Below, piece by piece: positions 21,633 to 33,630 of a stretch of 64,000 bases of DNA (position 1 is its first letter; every line of letters begins with the position of its first letter). This DNA comes from Gliomastix tumulicola. Taxonomy: Eukaryota > Ascomycota > Sordariomycetes > Hypocreales > Bionectriaceae. The position numbers and the translations under genes are program-made. Below the pieces are notes generated by a model. It was not told the DNA's origin and did not search any database. It was given only the letters and a program-made list of their open reading frames with translations. The stretch is from positions 3,826,330 through 3,890,329 of the forward strand of contig BCHX01000002.1 in assembly GCA_001599755.1 (NCBI GenBank), given 5' to 3'.

Positions 21633-24341
21633 TCAGTCGATACCGTTGACCACTCGCAAAGCCCGTCTGGGGCCCATGACGACACTGAAGAAGCTGGGCT
21701 CCTGCCCTTCGAGAAGCGCTTCGGCTGACTCGCCGCTGGTGCTGTGTCTCCGGCCCCCACCACTCGTCTCTTGAGAGACATAACCGCTGGTGCCACTCCC
21801 CCCAGCGGCCGGACTCGCCTCATCCGACGTCCACTTAGGCTCCGAAAGCCAGGCAGGTTCCCGGTCCGAGCCGACCCAACCAAAGGATTCATTGTCTTCA
21901 TCCGAGTGACGAGAATCACTAGCCCGCTGCTTGCCGAAGAATGGCAGTCTCGCAGCAGCTATCGAAGATATAGGAGGCGCATCCTGCTCAGGTTCGCGGA
22001 GGTGCTGCTGGAGCATGGCGGCCGAGCCACCAGGAGTGTTGGAGTATCGGTTCGCAACTGCGAGATGCTGCCTATAGGCGCGGACTTGACGGCGGTACAG
22101 CCAGGCACAGAAGCCTAGATACAGGGCCAGCGCACCTGCAACACCGGCAATGACGCCGGCAGCAATCAGACCTGGTGCTGGAGGGCCTCCACCATCATTG
22201 TCACTGCCACCGCCATCATTGCTATTTGGTTCTGATGTCGGCGTGATAGTTGTCACGCCACCGGACTGAGTAACCGTGAAGACAGGAGGCTTCCCCGTTG
22301 CAAATGGACCATCAGACGGCTCACCAGCTGCAGGTGTGGTGGCTGTGGCGCCGCCGTCTTCATCACCGCCAATTTCGTCAACCACGAGGTTGGGCACGGT
22401 GTAGCCATATGAGCCAGCTAGCACACTATTGTCCGGGTGAAAGTCAGGCTCATGATCGCCTGCCTTGAAGCCGTCCTTCCACTTCAGCTCTGAAGCATCA
22501 AAGACGTATATACCAGGCGAGTCGCACGGTATATCGTTGCCAACATAGCCGCCAACTACCACGATCTGGCCGTCACGCATGGTGCATGTGTGTCCGGCAC
22601 GCGGGTAAGGGGTGTTGTCGTCGGATTCGACTTTGACCCAGACGAAAGCTGGGATACTGAGGACATACATGTCATTGTACTGGGTTTGATTGCCCTGAAG
22701 GTTGACCGAACGTCTTAGCCATGGATCACTTCTGTCGACGGGATGCAGTCAACTTACAAATGGTTGCAGACTTTGGCCACCAAAAAGATAGACCTGAAAG
22801 CTGGAAGCGTCTGGGGCGCTTGCAACGACCATACAAGGGTTCACGCGAACGCCTGGGGCTTCCCCTCTCGTCTGCTGGCGAAACCACTTGGAAGTGGCGA
22901 TATCATAGACGTCCAAAACCTGGGGATCCTGAGTGAAGGAGTCGGCGGTACCCCCCACGAGCCCAATCAAGACGCCGAGGTCTCCCCAGCCTGGGACATA
23001 TACAAGGGCGGCGTCTGCTCGCTCTGGGAAATTTTCGGCCTGCACACCGCCAGAGGTGATGTTGCGAAAGACGCCGCCGTCACTGGCACCCGCGCCATCC
23101 GCGAGACTCTTGACACCAGTGTTTGTGTAGCCTGGGTGGGTGAACTCCAATAAGCTCTTGAGATAGACACGGTCTATCTGCCTAGACCACCCTGGCGTCG
23201 TTGCCCAGTCGAGGTGGCCTCCGAAATACCAACTCAAGCCAAGTTCTGGCACGGAAATCCCTGCCCCTTCGGCGGCACGATGAACAGGTTCGTTGGCGGG
23301 AGCAGAGAAATTGCCTTCTGAGGTTTCCGGGCTAGGGAACTCAGTCCACTTGTCGTCCTTGATGGCATATTTCCAGAGTGACTCGGGCTCCGGGTCAACA
23401 TAGGGGGAGTCTGAGAACTGGCCACCATATAGGTATAGATGGTTGTAGTCTTGCCACAGATACCCCATGGCAACGGACGGCGGGCCATTGGGTCTCTGGA
23501 GCCCCTTGAGTGCAGGCGAGTCGGCAGTCCAGTCGTTATTCAGGTCGAGAGTGAGGAAGTAGTTGTTCCAGGTATTCTCCTCCTGCCCCTTCTCCATCTT
23601 GGCCTCGCCGCCGTAGATATACAGGGTGCCGTTGACATTGGCAGCCTGATGCGCCCATCTTGTGCAGATGTCGACTGGGCTCGTTTCTCTAGGTATGAGA
23701 ATACCGGCGTCCGCACCGCTGATGTCCATGTTCGAGCGTCCACTGTGGTAGGTGAAGGCAGGCAAGACGACGGCGATGAGGAGGGCAATGAGAGTAATGC
23801 GTTGAGCCGACGAGACGGGCTGTGGAGGCGACCCTGAAGCACCTCTTATTCGGGGGCGAGAGCGGGTGCCAGCCAGTTTGGCATACAAAGACTGGACCCC
23901 TGGGATGGAATTCCGTCTGGATTTCTGATGTTCTGGTTGCGATTGCGATTGTGGCTGAGGCTGGCGGGCTGAAGTCTGATAGGCGGCATCCGGCTCATCT
24001 TTACTGTGTTCAGCGGACTCGACGGAGGGTGGAGAAGACAGCGCCGAGGGAGGTGGCAAAGACGAAGTTGGCGAGGATAGGCCAACATCGTCGTCCAATC
24101 CGACCTCTTTGAAGGCAGAGCGTCTCCCCTTGCGGATCTTGCCACTCATCTTGGATACGAGAGGCGCAAGGAGGGACCCCTCGCGTAGGCGGTCAGAGGT
24201 GGGAATGGTCCTGATGGGAGGTCTAGTAAAGGAGGATGTGTGGGCTGTAGATGTGCTTGACTGTGGCACGTCGTATTTTTGTTGGCTGTGGGTTCGAGGA
24301 CTGCCGAGCACGACAGTCGGCGACGGCGAAGGCAGAGGCAT
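21633..24341 (-). CDS. Kelch-repeat membrane protein
   Basis: Exons 22758-24341 and 21633-22694, with intron 22695-22757 (GT-AG, phase 0), give 881 aa. The N-terminal 180 residues are Ser/Pro/Gln-rich and probably cytoplasmic. A transmembrane segment lies at about 182-198. A large domain with Kelch-type blades follows: GTLYIYGGEA, HLYLYGGQF, LSWYFGGHLD, YLFGGQS and QIVVVGGYVG. After a Thr/Gly/Asp-rich stalk, a second transmembrane helix lies at about 703-728 (LIAAGVIAGVAGALALYLGF). The remaining 150 residues are a Ser-rich tail. The layout suggests a luminal or extracellular beta-propeller between two membrane anchors. Such Kelch proteins are widespread in filamentous fungi but poorly characterised. 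I placed the start at the first ATG of the open frame; an inner Met (MSGKIRKGRR) is also possible. Confidence 0.85.
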
Positions 24342-25983
24342 GATGGGCAGCACAGTGGGCAGAGAAAATAGAAACAATAGAAATGAACGGGGCTTTATGC
24401 AATAAGCACTGCCCTCCCCATCCAGAGACGGCGAATAGAATAAAAGCAGGTTTCGCCGCCCAGCGTGGTGTTATGATGCCGTCCAATGGCTATAGCCCAG
24501 GGGTGGGTGTGGCAGAGGAAGCTATTGATGGATGAGGTGCGTCGACTCTCGGCAAATGCTGCTAGAGCAGCTGATAAATCCGTGGAAGCAGCGACCGGAC
24601 GATAATAGCTCAGAAATGGAAAGAGGGAAGGAAGGGGGGAGAAATTGAAATAACAGGCAAGAGCACCCTCCATCGACCGCATGTCGTNCCTGCCATAAGC
24701 TTACTGGAGTAGCGTCACCATCGACCTCCTTTATTTCCCTTCTTTTATTAGCACGGAGCCCGACATGTAACATCCCAACTCTAGTTCAAGCACAGACGGC
24801 AAGCCTCAGACTCCCTCGATCGGTGTGGCAGTCAGCAAGTGCGACTCTAGAATCTTGTTGACTGCGATGATGGTACAGGTGTTCAGACCCCTGTCGCTGA
24901 TATCATCGCCGATTTCTTCGATCGCGCCCCAAGACATGAAATGGCGGGGGCAGCAGCCCCAGCATAATGCCTGCACTTCTCCAACGACGGACAGCGAATC
25001 GAGACGCCGTCCGATCCCCCCATTGCAGAAAACCTGCCCGTCGCGCTGCAGGCAATAATCATCTTGACGTCAAGCACCCGGACCAATCCTCCCTGCCTGA
25101 CCGCCAAAGAGACCGCTTGCAGGGCCTGGATCAACAGGGCCGCTCGGCACCAGCACCACCCGTCGTACCCGTATTCGACCACTCCCATCCGTATTCGGCA
25201 CGTGCCTCGCTCGTCTTCGTCTGTTTACAGTAAGAGACGTCGATCGAAGTCTGGGGTTGGGGTCCCTCTCGCTTAAGGAACGGGCATTTTCGCTCCTGGA
25301 TCGAGTCGGCGGTCTGAGTGCCTTGCAGAAACAGGATGCAAGGGCGGGCAAACAGACTGCCATTCGCTTGATGCACGCGCGGACAAAACGCATGAGGCTT
25401 GAGTTGTGGTGTGTGTCACCTCACACGCATAGATGGTCTGATTTGGTATCCATATGTCGGCATGTACCCGACTTCTAATATGCCACTTCATGCGCATCCT
25501 TCTCACTCCCGTCTGGCAGACAGCTAGCTACTGCAGCTGTGACTCTCTCCCCCCCCTCAGGCCCATGGAAGATGAATAGGTGCAAACGCAGGCATGTCTG
25601 AGCCAGAAGTTATGCAGTTTGCCCTCGTCACCTTGCTTGCGGTATTGTTTGCAGACTCGCGTCTATCACACCGCCTAGGTAAACTAGGCAGCCTCTCACT
25701 GTCTAGGACGTTGAAGCAGACGGTCCCGTCACCTTGTCAATATGTCAAGGCAACTCCTGGCCCGGTGAATCTGAGGCGCTGCTTCCTCTCTTCAGCAATG
25801 GCGCAAACAGAGCAAACTTAGGCATCTCCCCAGTAGATAAAATCCTCGCCCGTTCTGCTGAGATGAACGCTTCTTCCTGATCTCTTCCATCACCGCCCAC
25901 AAGTCGCAACTTCAGATCTTCAAGAAGTGAAGCATCAGACCGAGGTAGCGACGCACCAACAAGAGACAACTGAAGCCAGCACG
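24342..25983. other. Intergenic region with one ambiguous base
   Basis: There are 1.64 kb upstream of both the Kelch gene and the small Ser/Thr-rich gene. The only ambiguous base of the window, N at 24688, lies here. A CCTAGGTAAACTAGG near-palindrome occurs at about 25673-25687. A short ATG frame at 25612 begins with a hydrophobic MQFALVTLLAVLFA stretch, but I cannot connect it to a credible downstream exon. Nothing else is supported. Confidence 0.4.
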
Positions 25984-26496
25984 ATGGACTCCTTGACCTT
26001 CAACACCGATATCCCCTACACGACCCTCGATGTCGATCTGGGCGATACCACGCTGAGCACCATTTCTGTCGACACCGGATCGTCGACCATGCCCGGGGAT
26101 GAGACTTCCTGGCCTCCCACGGACACAGCGACCCCGTCAGTGTGGCCTTCCATCAAGTCCTCGTCCTTCTTCCTAGGGGGGCGCAACCTTCTGTCCGAGC
26201 TCTGAAGCTGATGATATCCTCACAGGACCCTTCCGACGCCCCCTGAGCCTACCGACACGGGCGACGACACTTGGACGACTGCGGGCTCGACTATCACCGA
26301 CATCCCGTCCGTCACTGTGACCAAGACCGTCACTTCGCCTTCCCAAGACGATCCACCGGCCACAACCACGTCTGCCGATGACGGCGACGACAATAACGAA
26401 GAAGGCATGGCGGCTCCTCGGGTCCAGGGCAGCGTGGCTCTCAGCTGCAGCCTCCTCTTCGCAGCGGCCATCCTGTGCATCCTGTACCTCGCCTAA
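25984..26496 (+). CDS. Small Ser/Thr-rich protein with hydrophobic C-terminus (tentative model)
   Basis: The proposed exons are 25984-26156 and 26226-26496 (about 147 aa). The second exon reads TLPTPPEPTDTGDDTW, then Thr-rich sequence, and ends in a hydrophobic tail (SCSLLFAAAILCILYLA) directly before the stop. This is the form of a GPI-anchor signal or tail anchor. Composition is dominated by Thr, Ser, Asp and Pro, as in fungal wall proteins. The donor GTCCTC is not consensus. No signal peptide is found at the chosen start, so the true 5' end may involve an upstream exon. The stop lies 34 bp from the stop of the convergent Zn2Cys6 gene. Coding status of the second exon is more certain than the model as a whole. 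Confidence 0.4.
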
Positions 26497-26530
26497 GGCA
26501 GTCAGGCCAAAGAGCGCACACACTCTGTCA

Positions 26531-28450
26531 CTATCTCAGTCGCCCCACCCAATCGACCATCTCGCACTCGCCGAAGCCATGGGGTATCATAGCCTGCGGA
26601 GGAACACGTGTAGCAGCAGTACCAGGATAGGCACTCAGGGCCTGCTTGACCCCAAGCTCCCTGCCAATAAATAGCAAAGCCGTCTCAGCCGAGCCGATCT
26701 GTTCCGGGAGCACCGAGGGCGTGATGTACACCGCGGTCAGCGGCCAGATGATCATTAACGCGTCGAACAGCACCTTGGGTGATTTATCGTTATTGGAGAT
26801 GAGCGGCTCCAGCGCCATGGGCATCGTGTCCAGGATCTCCTGCGCCGCGGACCGCACCCGCTGAATGCAGAGCTCCCTGCGCAGCTCCATCTCGCGTGGC
26901 GTCGCGGGGCCGTGCCGGTAGTGGCTGAGGAAGTTGATGTAGAGCTGCGCGACGTGGTAGCACTTGACCCTGGCGGAGCAGTACATCTGGCGCCAGAAGG
27001 AGTCCATCAGGTTCGGCCGGTCCGTCATGCGGGCGAAGAGGATGTCGGCCTCGTTCTCGGCCTGGATCATGCCGTCGACGAGGGTGTGGTACTCGCGCGA
27101 TGCCATCTCGTAGTCGTTGCGACGGACAATGGTGAGCATGTCGGATTGCAGGTGGGAGATCGTGCGGATGAACTCGGAGACGATGATGGGCTGCTGCTCG
27201 CCGCTCGTCATGCTCGATTTGATGACGTCGAACCACCTCGTCGACTCCTCGGGGCACGGGAGGGTGCCGGCGAGGCAGTCTATTTGCTGTGTGTGGCTTG
27301 TCAGTGTCCATCTAACAGTTGCTCGTAGACCCCCCATGTAGCGTGCGTGAAAGGGGGAAGAAGCACATACAACCATGGTGTAGGAAGACCAGAAGGCGGC
27401 CCGGCTCGACTCCTGCCTGAGACTCTCCTCGCCCCGCGTCTTGAGTATGCTGTACAGCCCCCGTGCATGCGTATGCCACGGACTCAGCAAGTGTGTTCTA
27501 TTCAGCGACCCCATCAACGTCTACCACAAGATGCGCCAGTCAGTCAGTCAGTCAGTCAGTCAGCCCAACCACACACATCAGCACCAAGTACCCGGCCCTA
27601 CGGAAATGCTCACCTCATAATTCGCCAGCGTCCACACCGTAGCGAGGATATCGTCCCTCATCGCCCCAGCCGGCTTCTTCAGCGCCGCGCCCACAGCCCC
27701 GAGCGTCTTCCCCAGGTACATCCCCAGCTCCCGCTGCGTCTCGTCGTACGACGCGCGGCACATGGCCGTCGGGTACCGCAGGTTGGTCACGTACGTCCTG
27801 GAGAAGAGATGCGCGGCCCAGATGAGGGGCCCGTCGGGCAGCGAGTGGCTGTAGATGTCGCTGAGGAACTCGATGGGCGCGTAGACGTTGAGCATGATGG
27901 GCACCGAGTGCGAGGTCCAGTGCTCCGTCACGGGCATGTACAGGTGCGGCTCGACCATGTAGGCGGCGGTCGTCTTGGCCGCAAGGAGGGCCTTGGCCTC
28001 CCAGGCGGAGAGCGCCGCCGAGCTGCTGCTGCTGCTGCTGCTGCCGTCGATGAACATGAAGGATTTCCCTGACGCCGTCGATGATGAGTGTCCCGGTGGA
28101 GGAGGGGTGGAGGAGGACGAGCTGGCCGTGGCAGGGAGCAGGACGACGGACTGCATCTGCATCTGCTGCTGTTGCTGTTGCTGTTCCTGCTGCTGTGCGC
28201 GGCTCTGTGCCTTCTTCCGGGCGCGCATGGGATCTTCACTGCGGAACATCAGATCCTGCTGGTCCCGGTAACCAGGGCACTGCGCGCCGTATTTGAAACA
28301 TCTCTGGCAGCCGGGTCTCGCCAGGTCGCACTGAAGTTACATGTGTAAGCAGGGAACACTGAATGTAAGCGGTACGGAGGGGAGACTCACCTTGACCCGA
28401 CGAGAACGGCAGAGGTGACAGTCCTGGCTTGGCTTCCCGGTATTTGGCAT
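26531..28450 (-). CDS. Zn2Cys6 fungal transcription factor
   Basis: Four exons (28391-28450, 27614-28330, 27371-27520 and 26531-27286) give 560 aa. The binuclear zinc cluster is split by the first intron and becomes complete only after splicing: C11, C14, C21, C28, C31 and C38, spaced C-x2-C-x6-C-x6-C-x2-C-x6-C, with the basic stretch RSRRVK inside. A Gln-rich tract (about 65-80) and a Ser-rich tract follow. The rest matches the layout of the fungal-specific regulatory domain (LSPWHTHARGLYSIL, ESSRAAFWSSYTM). The third intron donor is taken as GTATGT; an alternative two residues earlier is possible. No target pathway can be assigned, since the neighbours are not a biosynthetic cluster. Intron 2 contains a CAGT microsatellite. 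Confidence 0.9.
27537..27563 (+). repeat. CAGT tetranucleotide microsatellite
   Basis: Six perfect CAGT units plus CAG lie within the second intron (27521-27613) of the Zn2Cys6 gene. They sit close to its acceptor, so length change could alter the branch-point region. Confidence 0.9.
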
Positions 28451-29341
28451 TTGTGCTTTTTTTCCCCCAAAGAAACAATGACAGTGAAGTAAGTAGACGG
28501 TAAACGCGATGAGGATATATGAACAGACAGAGGGGGTCCGAACGAGGACGAGGACCCTGGTCTTACTTACGTAGCCCCTGCTGTTGTTGTGCGCGGGCGT
28601 CAGGGCCTGTAAGAGTGCTCAGAGATTCGCGCAGCCGCAACGAACCTACATCGCGAGGGACATTAACTGACTGAAATAAAGCAACAAGTCCAGGTCGCTC
28701 GGTGAGGGTTGGGTGGACGTCGAGATAAGGTAGGCACTGCTCGCGAGAATCGTGTGATGATGGCAGTGCCGGGCTGTGCACTATTGCAAGTGCCGGCCTG
28801 GTGCTATTCCCGAGACGGCATAGGGCAACTCATGGCAGAAGACATGATGATATTCATAAATTGACTACAGCTTCAATCATTCTAATACTCAGGCTTTATG
28901 AATAGTTCTAGGGGAAGACATGAGGACACTTGGTGATGCTAGGTTCAAAGATTCCATTCTACAGAATACTTGTGGGCATGTGTGTGTATGTGAGCACACA
29001 CAGCCCTCCTCCTCCTCCAGGTCCAGCTCTGACCTTGGCAACCGTTTCTAGCTTCTAGGATCTGCTAACTAAGTTCTAACCAGACTAAAAATGCAGTGCA
29101 ATCCAATGCAACCCATGCCGTGTAGGCATTTGGTGTGTAGTGTCTTCTAGGTACCGCACACCATCCCAGGAGCCCTCCCGGGCGGGTATGGTAAGGAATA
29201 TAAGTAGGGGGTATAGGTAGAATATACAGCCAGTGACAACGATCTTGTCGACGTTAATCACGACTCAGACTGAGCTCTCTTGTATGCCCAGTCCGCAAGA
29301 ACAGGTACTTCTCGTAGCGGGCCGAGTAGGTATCGCGGCTA
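28451..29341. other. Intergenic region between the Zn2Cys6 and CLC genes
   Basis: This is an 890-bp stretch holding the promoter of the Zn2Cys6 gene and the 3' UTR of the CLC gene. It has TG/CA-rich sequence near 28978-29000 and TAGGTA-type repeats near 29140-29220. No gene was seen. Confidence 0.5.
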
Positions 29342-32255
29342 TCAGTCCTCTTCATGCTCACGCATGTACTTGACAAATGTCTTCTTGTGCGTCTATGTGT
29401 CGAGCCTAGTTAGCTTGGTGTCCCACAGAGAGGTGCAACGCTGACTTACCATGCCGGCATATTTGCCTTCACTCGTGACGCAGATATATCTTAGACCGAG
29501 CTTTGCGAAACACTCATACACAAGATCCATGGGCGATCTAATGTCCAGTGCCACGGGCGCCTATCAACAAGTCAGCAACAGCTTATTCAGTTGTCAGAGG
29601 GCAATGGTGATTCGAGCATACCGGGTCAATGTATTTGGTGAAATCCGTCGGGTCGTCATCATCCTCATCCTCGTCAACACTCTGCACACGCTCCATCAGG
29701 CACAGACTCGAGACCTCGTCCTCAAGCTGATCCAGAGCGTACTCCAGATCCGGGGCTGGGATCAGTCCGACCAGCACCTCCCGTCGCACAATAGGGAGGC
29801 CGCCGTCTAGCTCACCCGCGCGGTGAAGCATTTCCAGCTTCTTCCGCAGGGTTGGAGCAGAGACAACAGGCGAGTTGGTGATGTCAATCACCCTCTCGCG
29901 GCGAACTCGGGGGACGATGTCTGCCAGGTCCCCAGTGAAGACGGGCTTGTGCTTGTTATCAAGGAACGGGTACGAGTTCATGTTTGTCAGAAGGTCCTGT
30001 CCACACCAGTCAGTCAACCATCGCTCAGCATACAAATGTGATATCCCGACAACTTACGTAGATACTGTTGTGCTCAATGGCATCGGCAGTCCATTTAGCA
30101 ACAAGGACAGTAAGCGAGAAAGGCAACACGTAGTCCAAACTGCCTGTGATCTCAAAGAGAATAACGGCCAACGTCACGGAAAGTCGCGTCACGCCGCACA
30201 TGGTCGCACCGGCGGCGATAAGACCGTAGACTCCAGGCTGAATGCAGGTTCCGTCGGATGAATAGGCACAATCTCCCCAGACACTCCAATCAGGGGTGGC
30301 CAGAACCAGCCACTGGACGAGGTGGCCAATGATACGGCCCATCAGGCCACCCACAACCATGGATGGCACGTAAATACCCGCAGGGACTTTAATTCCAAAT
30401 GTGATGGTCGTGAGAACGGCCTTGATGAGGAAAGCCACCAATAATGTCCAGAGGATATCAGGAATGTCCTCGATGGATGAAGGACACAGTCCCAACTCGT
30501 ACCGGTCCACAGCTGGGTCGTCACACGGCGCCGCCAGGTTCAGGAGGAGCTTAGCCACGGGGAGCCTGGTCAAGACGTTCCAGTAACTAACGAGGCCCGT
30601 CACCAGTGCCACCAGCAGGACCTCGAGCATTGGGAATCGCTTGATGATCTTGATGCGTCGGAAGCTCTGGGCCCAATACTTGGAGGCCTTGATGAAAAGG
30701 GCACCGAGAGCACCTCCCAGCACACCTGTGACGATGAAACTTCCAAGTTCGAAATACTCCCAGTCGACCAGGTAGCGAACCTCAAACATGACGATCTTGT
30801 GAGTGCCATAAGGGTTGAGAAACTTGAGGGACAAAGCAGCCACAATGCAGGCGAAGAAGGTCCTGAAGAGGGTCTTGGGCGGGAAGAAGTACGAGACCTC
30901 CTCGAGGCTGAAGAGGACGCCGCCCAGAGGTGCTCCGAAGGCAACCGTGACACCTGCAGCCGCGGCGGCTGAGAGAACCTCCCTTCGTTTGGCGTCATTT
31001 CGGTCGTACTTGGAGAACAATCGGCACGCAATGTTGCCCACGCAGGTGGCAATATGAACGTAGGGCCCCTCCTTGCCCAAACTGAGTCCGGATGCTACGC
31101 TGAACACTAGTCCAACGGCTTTAGTCAGGAGCGTCTTCATGCCCAAGAAGCCGTGCAGAACGAAACCGCTCAGGATCACTCGAACTTCAGCAACACCACT
31201 CCCAGCGGCGGAGTAGTAGATCATAGGCGGATTCTCTGGAACCTGATCAACCTGTTGTCGAGGGCTGAGTTCGTCATCAGCCGGGACGTCCACGAAGGTA
31301 GGTGCTCTCTGGGCAGCAAGGTCTTCGTCGAACGTCGTCAGTTTATAAGACGACGGCACGACTGTCTTGGTCCACAGCGTTATCCAGCAAGAGATCCCCG
31401 CAAACAGGAGAACAAAGGCGAGGTAGATCGCGAAGCCAGTTCCCTTGTGCCCGAAAGGGCGAAAATGAGTCACATCAGACCAGCTCTTCCACGCATCGCA
31501 GGCTCCATTGGGGCAGCATTTCTAGGGACAAATTCGTGTTAGACTCCAGACATGAGCAGCAGCAGGGGATTTCGACTTACCTTTTCACTCAAGTACCAGT
31601 GTGTGGAACAGTATCCATCCTTGAAGTCAAAGACGGTCACTTCAGACACGTTGACTGCATACGCAACCAGAGCAATCAGGAATCCAGACAAGGCACTCAA
31701 GATCCATCCTTGTACACCGTCGAGAAGCACTCGCAACCGTCCAACAAAGTCCTTCCTCGACCGGAGGGCTTTAACGCGATGGGAGTCGGCAATCGTATCG
31801 TGAACCCAGTCGGTGCTTGTGAACTGGTCGTACCAAACCCGGTCGTCTGGGTATATAGAGCCTTTAGACTCTGACAAGGAATCTCGACGGTCGGACAGGG
31901 CATGGACTAGGCGCTGGCCCCATGAGGGATGACGGCTGTGGTGGCGACTGCGTCCGGGGATACCTGCATGCATCTCTCGTTAGCCAGTCTTCGGGGAGTA
32001 AGGATAATGCACACCACCACCACTACCGCTCGACTTGCCTCCAGAATAGCTGTGATTCCTAGACAGAGGCGCGCGTCCGGCCGGGGAGGTCCCGCCACCC
32101 TGGATCCGGACGCGGGATCTACCAGCGTTCGTGAGTAACGGGGACCGCTCGTCGGCTTCGCCCGGGCCTGTGGTCGTAGAGGTATCTCGAGAAAGGGCGT
32201 TTGGGTGCCGATGAGACAACGGCGATGTCGAGCCGCTACCTTGTTGGTCGGCCAT
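29342..32255 (-). CDS. GEF1: CLC-type chloride/proton antiporter with CBS domains (Gef1/ClC-3-5 branch)
   Basis: Six exons (32015-32255, 31581-31963, 30058-31521, 29622-29996, 29450-29560 and 29342-29392), all with GT-AG introns of 51-61 nt, give 874 aa. The protein belongs to the intracellular CLC exchangers that set chloride and pH in Golgi and endosome/vacuole. The basic, Ser-rich N-terminus is followed by the membrane domain. The selectivity motif reads GSGVAE at about 315-320 (GSGIPE in most relatives). The gating glutamate is in GKEGP (E359), and the proton-glutamate region SLEEVSYFFP is at about 413-422; both point to an antiporter rather than a channel. CBS domains occupy about 697-874. 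The small last exon encodes THKKTFVKYMREHEED and the stop. The start is the first in-frame ATG. Confidence 0.94.
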
Positions 32256-33630
32256 TACGTATGCCTCGGGTCGCACAGCGCAGGCGTCTTAGCCGAGCCG
32301 TCTCAGGGATTTGCTCCGAGTAAAGCGATCACTCCTTCTCATGGTATGTTTCCCGGCAGTCTTGGTAGAAAGAGAAAGACACGTAGGTATATCTGCGCTG
32401 CTCGAAAGGAAGGACGGAAGACGAATAAGAGTTTATTGAAGAAGAAGAAGAAGCCGCCCAGCTGTCGGCTCGGTGTAGGAGATGGTAAAGGTTGGCGGGT
32501 GACGGGCTGTCTCGTGTGCCTCCCTAAGCCTCCCAAGGCTCCCTCGACGTCCTACCAACAAGCAGAGATGTTAGTACTCCCGGTGAACCAGTCCAGACCA
32601 GGCGTCAGACAAAGAAATAAGGGTGCATGGTAGGTTAATAAGCTGAGGTCACACACGTGGGATCTGCTGGGAAGTCCTGACAGAGTCAAGAGACCAGTTT
32701 GAGGAGGGATGTCGAAGTCACAAGATTGGAGATTACGAGCTGAACCCACCGTTGGAGGTCACACACGCGCATTTCGCGCTAAAAACAAGGACCCGAGCCA
32801 CTCAGACCACCAAGTCGGGGTGGAGTCTCGGAGACCGTGCAGGCAGCCCCGGGGTTGGGAGAAGGTGGTATTTACGTCCAGAGAAGGTTTCAAGGGGGGC
32901 TGAACAAAGGGAGGTGTTCATTCTGTCGTTGTTTATCACGGCTGAAGCATGTCACGGGTCCTGGTAGGTAGTTTCTCGGTTTGAGTGAGGCAGCCCACGA
33001 CGCCCAACGGAAAGCAGGTGCGCCGGAGGTTTCTCATTTCAGGGCAGGCCCCCACTATACTTCAGGTGCCGATAGGTAGTACAGCAATGTCAGGCAGGGC
33101 CGCTTATCGTGAAGCTCCAGCTCGCTCATCTCTGCAGCGCCGTTAACCTCCACTAAAGAATAAGGTCGGGTGCTAAAATGACGAAAGAGGCGGGGCTATT
33201 CATCAGTAAAATCCAGGGACCAGCCATTCACATGCCACACTCGCGCTAAACGCAGTCTTTTCTCTAACGCTCAGAGTCACCAACCCAACGATCTAGGTCC
33301 ACCTTGATGGAACGGAATTCAGACAGCGTCAAAATGGCTTCATCTACGACATCTTGATCCACCCTCTCGTTGAGACGATCCCGACCGCCCACCGACCATT
33401 CACTGGCCGTTCACTGACCGCCTCGTCCTTCGGCAGCCCTTCACGGCTTGACACATGGACGAGTCTTGTCCTCGGCCAACTTGTCTGCCGCTCTCGGAGG
33501 AGGGGAACCTGGACTTATCTAGCGTACGGAGATCAATGGATAGGCCATTCTCTGCCCACAATCTTGGGGCGATTTCGCGATGCACATCCAATGCCGGTCT
33601 AGGTAGGTAGGTCGCTGTTGGTTGCCACCT
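32256..33630. other. Intergenic region upstream of the CLC gene
   Basis: There are 1.37 kb with no supported gene. An AAGAAG run is found at about 32439-32454. The region has mixed composition and short overlapping frames only. It contains the CLC promoter and the 3' UTR of the kinase-like gene. Confidence 0.45.

Noticed and set aside
25612..25821. Signal-peptide-like MQFALVTLLAVLFA as first exon of the small Ser/Thr-rich gene
   Set aside because: No donor/acceptor pair joins it credibly to 25984-26496 in frame; left open.
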